From NCBI GenBank assembly GCA_003557545.1, contig PWOD01000193.1, forward strand, positions 1 through 7,598: a stretch of DNA of 7,598 bases, given 5' to 3'. The notes beneath the pieces were generated by a model. That model worked only from the letters and a program-made list of their open reading frames with translations. It had not been told where the DNA came from and did no database searches. The translations under genes and the position numbers were made by a program. The DNA comes from a bacterium (GTDB lineage Bacteria > T1Sed10-126). Below, one piece after another: positions 5,464 through 7,598 of the stretch. Every line of letters begins with the position of its first letter. Position 1 is the stretch's first letter.

Positions 5464-5922
5464 TTATCCGAAGATATGAAAGGCAAGAACTGCCAGCAAA
5501 AGGGTAATTATCCCCAAACCTAAAAATACCAGCGCTGCCAGATAGGAGGTAGAACTATCGGAGCTTTCCTCCAAATCTTTTCCTTTAACTCGATCATCTT
5601 TATAGACATATCCCCGTCCATTAAAACCACCGGTAATATTAACTCTAATTTCAACATAGTTTTCTGGATTACCATCGATATCAGGGGGAAGGTCCGGACT
5701 TAATCGAACCGCTTCAACACGGGACTCAAGTGGTTGGGTTGCATGTTCGAATCGTTCCGACTGGAGATGTTCCGGAAAATGCTCGGCGGCCGGGCCAACA
5801 ACACGAACATAGATCTGGTCTCCGGCTGTTAAGTTTTTAGGATTTACCCCACTATGCTGGGCTGTAACAATCGATACCCGGAGATGCTTTTGAGGCTGAT
5901 TCTGTTGATCCGTGGATGACAC
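5464..5922 (-). CDS. Small tail-anchored membrane protein of unknown function
   Basis: I do not recognise a family. The 152-residue protein has a polar Gln/Lys-rich start (1-13) with no signal peptide, a beta-rich soluble region (about 14-112, e.g. LRVSIVTAQ and AGDQIYVRVVG, then NYVEIRVNITG), a Ser/Asp/Glu-rich linker (116-126), and one strongly hydrophobic segment at 127-151 that runs to the C-terminus. This predicts a tail anchor in the inner membrane with the soluble part in the cytoplasm. The start is GTG (5920-5922) with GGAG 11 nt upstream. It is the last of three same-strand genes, 57 bp after the OmpA-like lipoprotein gene, so a role linked to the envelope is possible. It ends 7 bp from the moeA stop, with no terminator of its own. 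The coding call rests on the RBS, the tight packing and the clear domain-linker-anchor design. Confidence 0.8.
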   Translation of the reverse strand: MSSTDQQNQPQKHLRVSIVTAQHSGVNPKNLTAGDQIYVRVVGPAAEHFPEHLQSERFEHATQPLESRVEAVRLSPDLPPDIDGNPENYVEIRVNITGGFNGRGYVYKDDRVKGKDLEESSDSSTSYLAALVFLGLGIITLLLAVLAFHIFG

Positions 5923-5979
5923 CTATCTAATCACTCCATATCTACCCTAACATTTATAAGGACGGTATCAGGGTTCAGT

Positions 5980-7233
5980 TTAATCGTTAAGCTGTTTTGT
6001 TTTAGTTTCAAGTTCAGCTGGAAGCAGCGTAATTTCAACCCGCCGGTTAAGCCGTCTGTTGGCGTCAGATGTATTGGGTTTCAGAGGTCTAAACTGTCCG
6101 TAAGCGACCGCCGCGATTCGATCTCTTTCCACATCCTGGGCATAAGCAAGGTATTTCAGCACTTCGAGCGCCCGATGTGCTGACAGCTCCCAGTTGGAAG
6201 GATAAGCCTCACGAATCGGAAGATCACAGGTATGTCCTTCGACGAGCAGTTCTCGATCCGGATACTGGTTAAGCACCTCAGCAATCGAGGCCAGCGTCTG
6301 CCGCCCATCCGGCAGCAGCCGGGCATCACCAATTTCAAAAAGAATTTGAGCCCCCAGATTAACCACAACTCCCAGGCTTTCATCACGCACGTAAACCCTT
6401 TCAACTGTTTCATCATCAATCGGTTCAAGCCCGGCAAGCTTGCGCTCAAAATCCTCAATAATCGCTCTGTTCTCCGCTTCAAGCTCCTCCATCTGACGGG
6501 TTTTTTGCTGCATCTCAAGCTGTAAAGAATCGGCTCGCTGTTCGACATAATCCACACTGCTGTCAAGCTCTGAAATCAGTTCCTCCTGGAGCTCCATCCG
6601 ATCGATCAACTGATCTTTTTCAGTGGTCAATATCTGATTTTCAGTTTGGAGCGATTGCAGCTGATCCTGCAGCTGTTGTTTGGCAGAGATCAGCTCATCA
6701 CGCTGTTCTTCAAACTCCTGTTTTTCAGCCAGATGAGCCTCTTTTTGCTCTTCAAACTGCTGTTGTTCAGCCAAAAAATCCGCATGGTCTGCATAAACCT
6801 GTTCGATTTCCTGGCGGGCCTGTTCAAGTTCCTCTTCCAACTCAGCGATCCGTTCGACCAGCAACAACTTCTCCGCCTGATAATCTTCAACCTCATCCTC
6901 AAGCTGTTGAACGGTCAGAGCTTTTTCTGAAAGTTGGTTCTGGAGAGTAGCGAGGGAGACACCCCGAACCCGATTGGTAATATTTTTGTACTGTTCCAGA
7001 TGATCTCTGGAAGGAGCGGTCTGCTGGACCTGACGAACCTCCTCGGCCTCTTCCCTGAGAGCTGCCAAATCAGCAGGACGATAATCTTCAGCCCCCAGTT
7101 CAGCAGCGGTCTCAATTTCGGCCAATATAGTTTGATATTCAGCATCCAACTGCCGTTCATCAACCTCCGGTGCAATCAATGCACAACTGGCCAGCAGAGG
7201 AAGTAAGACAGCCAATATAATCAAACGTCGCAT
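5980..7233 (-). CDS. OmpA/Pal-like lipoprotein with long coiled coil
   Basis: A 417-residue exported lipoprotein. The signal peptide (1-16) ends in lipobox LASC with Cys17; Ala at +2 fits outer-membrane sorting under the E. coli rule, facing the periplasm. Residues about 26-95 look helical, and 97-268 form a Glu/Gln-rich heptad-like coiled coil. The C-terminal domain (287-404) is OmpA/MotB-type: VNLGAQILFEIGDARLLPDG, LLVEGHT (329-335), SNWELSAHRALEVLKYL (346-362), YGQFRPL and NRRLNRRVEI (392-401). It should bind peptidoglycan. The usual GHTD-N reads GHTC-D (333-337), while the binding Arg equivalent R354 is kept. The domain order (lipid anchor, coiled coil, OmpA) is unlike short Pal. Start ATG is preceded by GGAG with a 10-nt spacer. 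It lies between a TPR gene and a tail-anchored protein gene. A weak internal promoter is possible in the gap before it (minus strand, CATAAT at 7284-7289, TTGATT at 7305-7310, 15-bp spacer). Confidence 0.9.
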   Translation of the reverse strand: MRRLIILAVLLPLLASCALIAPEVDERQLDAEYQTILAEIETAAELGAEDYRPADLAALREEAEEVRQVQQTAPSRDHLEQYKNITNRVRGVSLATLQNQLSEKALTVQQLEDEVEDYQAEKLLLVERIAELEEELEQARQEIEQVYADHADFLAEQQQFEEQKEAHLAEKQEFEEQRDELISAKQQLQDQLQSLQTENQILTTEKDQLIDRMELQEELISELDSSVDYVEQRADSLQLEMQQKTRQMEELEAENRAIIEDFERKLAGLEPIDDETVERVYVRDESLGVVVNLGAQILFEIGDARLLPDGRQTLASIAEVLNQYPDRELLVEGHTCDLPIREAYPSNWELSAHRALEVLKYLAYAQDVERDRIAAVAYGQFRPLKPNTSDANRRLNRRVEITLLPAELETKTKQLND

Positions 7234-7290
7234 GGTACCATCACTCCAGGTGAAACAGAATTTGAAATGCGCCCCACAATCATATTATGT

Positions 7291-7598
7291 TTATTCTACC
7301 CCATAATCAACAAAATTTTCAACCAGATAATCAGCTCGCAAACTAAGTTCACGGGCAGTTTGTTGATCAAACAGAGCAAAATTCTCTGCCGCTTCCCTGT
7401 ACAGCTGGACAGCTCTTTCATAATCTCTAACCTGGGGATAGCGATCATAGAGCTCAGCCAGATCAGCAATCAACTCGGGCTGCCTGTGCGCAGGAATCGC
7501 CCGCCGGGACTCCTCCCAGACATTTCGGGCCTCCTGATACTGTTGATCCTCCAGCAAAATCTCACCAAGTTCCTGCATCGCCCGGGGCCAGACAGCAC
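7291..7598 (-). CDS. TPR-repeat protein, C-terminal part (5' end outside window)
   Basis: The frame runs open to the window edge; the Met at 7576-7578 is internal, because the codons before it (AVWPRA) complete a good TPR unit: W-x-x-A-x-x-x-LG-x-x-x-x-x-x-x-Y-x-EA-x-x-x-WE, ending in IP. A second helical-repeat unit follows (PELIADLAELYDRYPQVRDYERAVQLYREAAENF), then a final capping helix to DYGVE. TPRs are protein-interaction scaffolds. Only about 102 residues are visible, so full length, signal sequence and number of repeats are unknown. The stop lies 57 bp before the lipoprotein gene on the same strand, suggesting cotranscription; a partner role similar to CpoB beside Pal is an inference from gene order only. 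Confidence 0.8.
   Translation of the reverse strand, partial: AVWPRAMQELGEILLEDQQYQEARNVWEESRRAIPAHRQPELIADLAELYDRYPQVRDYERAVQLYREAAENFALFDQQTARELSLRADYLVENFVDYGVE

Noticed and set aside
6232-6930. Plus-strand hydrophobic, Leu/Phe-rich frames opposite the lipoprotein gene (also 6934-7206)
   Set aside because: Antisense of a Glu/Gln/Lys coiled coil reads as Leu/Phe-rich, which mimics membrane proteins. No ribosome binding sites, and the minus-strand gene is clear.
1-7598. CRISPR array, tRNA/rRNA, insertion sequence or prophage
   Set aside because: No repeated-spacer pattern, no cloverleaf or rRNA core sequences, no transposase or terminal inverted repeats, and no phage genes were seen on either strand.

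Overview
The window (7,598 bp) is a chromosomal stretch from a bacterium that very probably has an outer membrane: it encodes a lipoprotein with an OmpA-type peptidoglycan-binding domain and a canonical lipobox. Base composition looks moderate in the genes and clearly AT-rich in the main intergenic gaps. Ribosome binding sites are strong, and GTG is used as a start as well as ATG. No phylum-specific marker is present, so I do not assign a phylum. A stand-alone single-fold histone gene argues for one of the scattered bacterial lineages that carry such genes. There are no rRNAs, tRNAs, insertion sequences, CRISPR arrays or phage genes.

Layout. (1) 48-485, minus: a small tandem-ACT-domain protein. 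(2) 486-900: a long AT-rich gap with roughly helically phased A/T tracts, serving as the divergent control region of the ACT gene and of the next gene. (3) 901-1074, plus: a 57-residue histone-fold protein with its own promoter candidate, a near-perfect Shine-Dalgarno and a textbook terminator (1096-1131), so probably a monocistronic unit. (4) 1149-4035, minus: a two-gene unit transcribed uvrB then nadC, 28 bp apart. (5) 4036-4229: divergent control region between uvrB and a moeA-family gene, with a palindromic TATAATTATA that can act as the -10 element in both directions, and a perfect 8-bp inverted repeat. (6) 4230-5456, plus: MoeA-family molybdopterin molybdenumtransferase. (7) 5464-7598, minus: an envelope cluster transcribed as TPR protein (5' end outside the window), OmpA/Pal-like coiled-coil lipoprotein, then a small protein with a single C-terminal membrane segment; it meets moeA tail to tail with only 7 bp between stop codons.

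How the genes relate. uvrB (excision repair), nadC (NAD synthesis) and moeA (molybdenum cofactor) are housekeeping genes with no shared pathway; each lacks its usual partners here. The three minus-strand genes at the right end look functionally linked: a TPR protein, an outer-membrane-type lipoprotein with a long coiled coil and peptidoglycan-binding domain, and an inner-membrane tail-anchored protein could form an envelope-linking assembly, somewhat like Pal with CpoB. The item of most biological interest is the bacterial histone: it keeps the core histone-fold signatures (Arg in helix 1, the RKTV loop, and the Arg/Asp clamp pair) but ends right after the clamp Asp, leaving almost no third helix, and has nearly neutral net charge.
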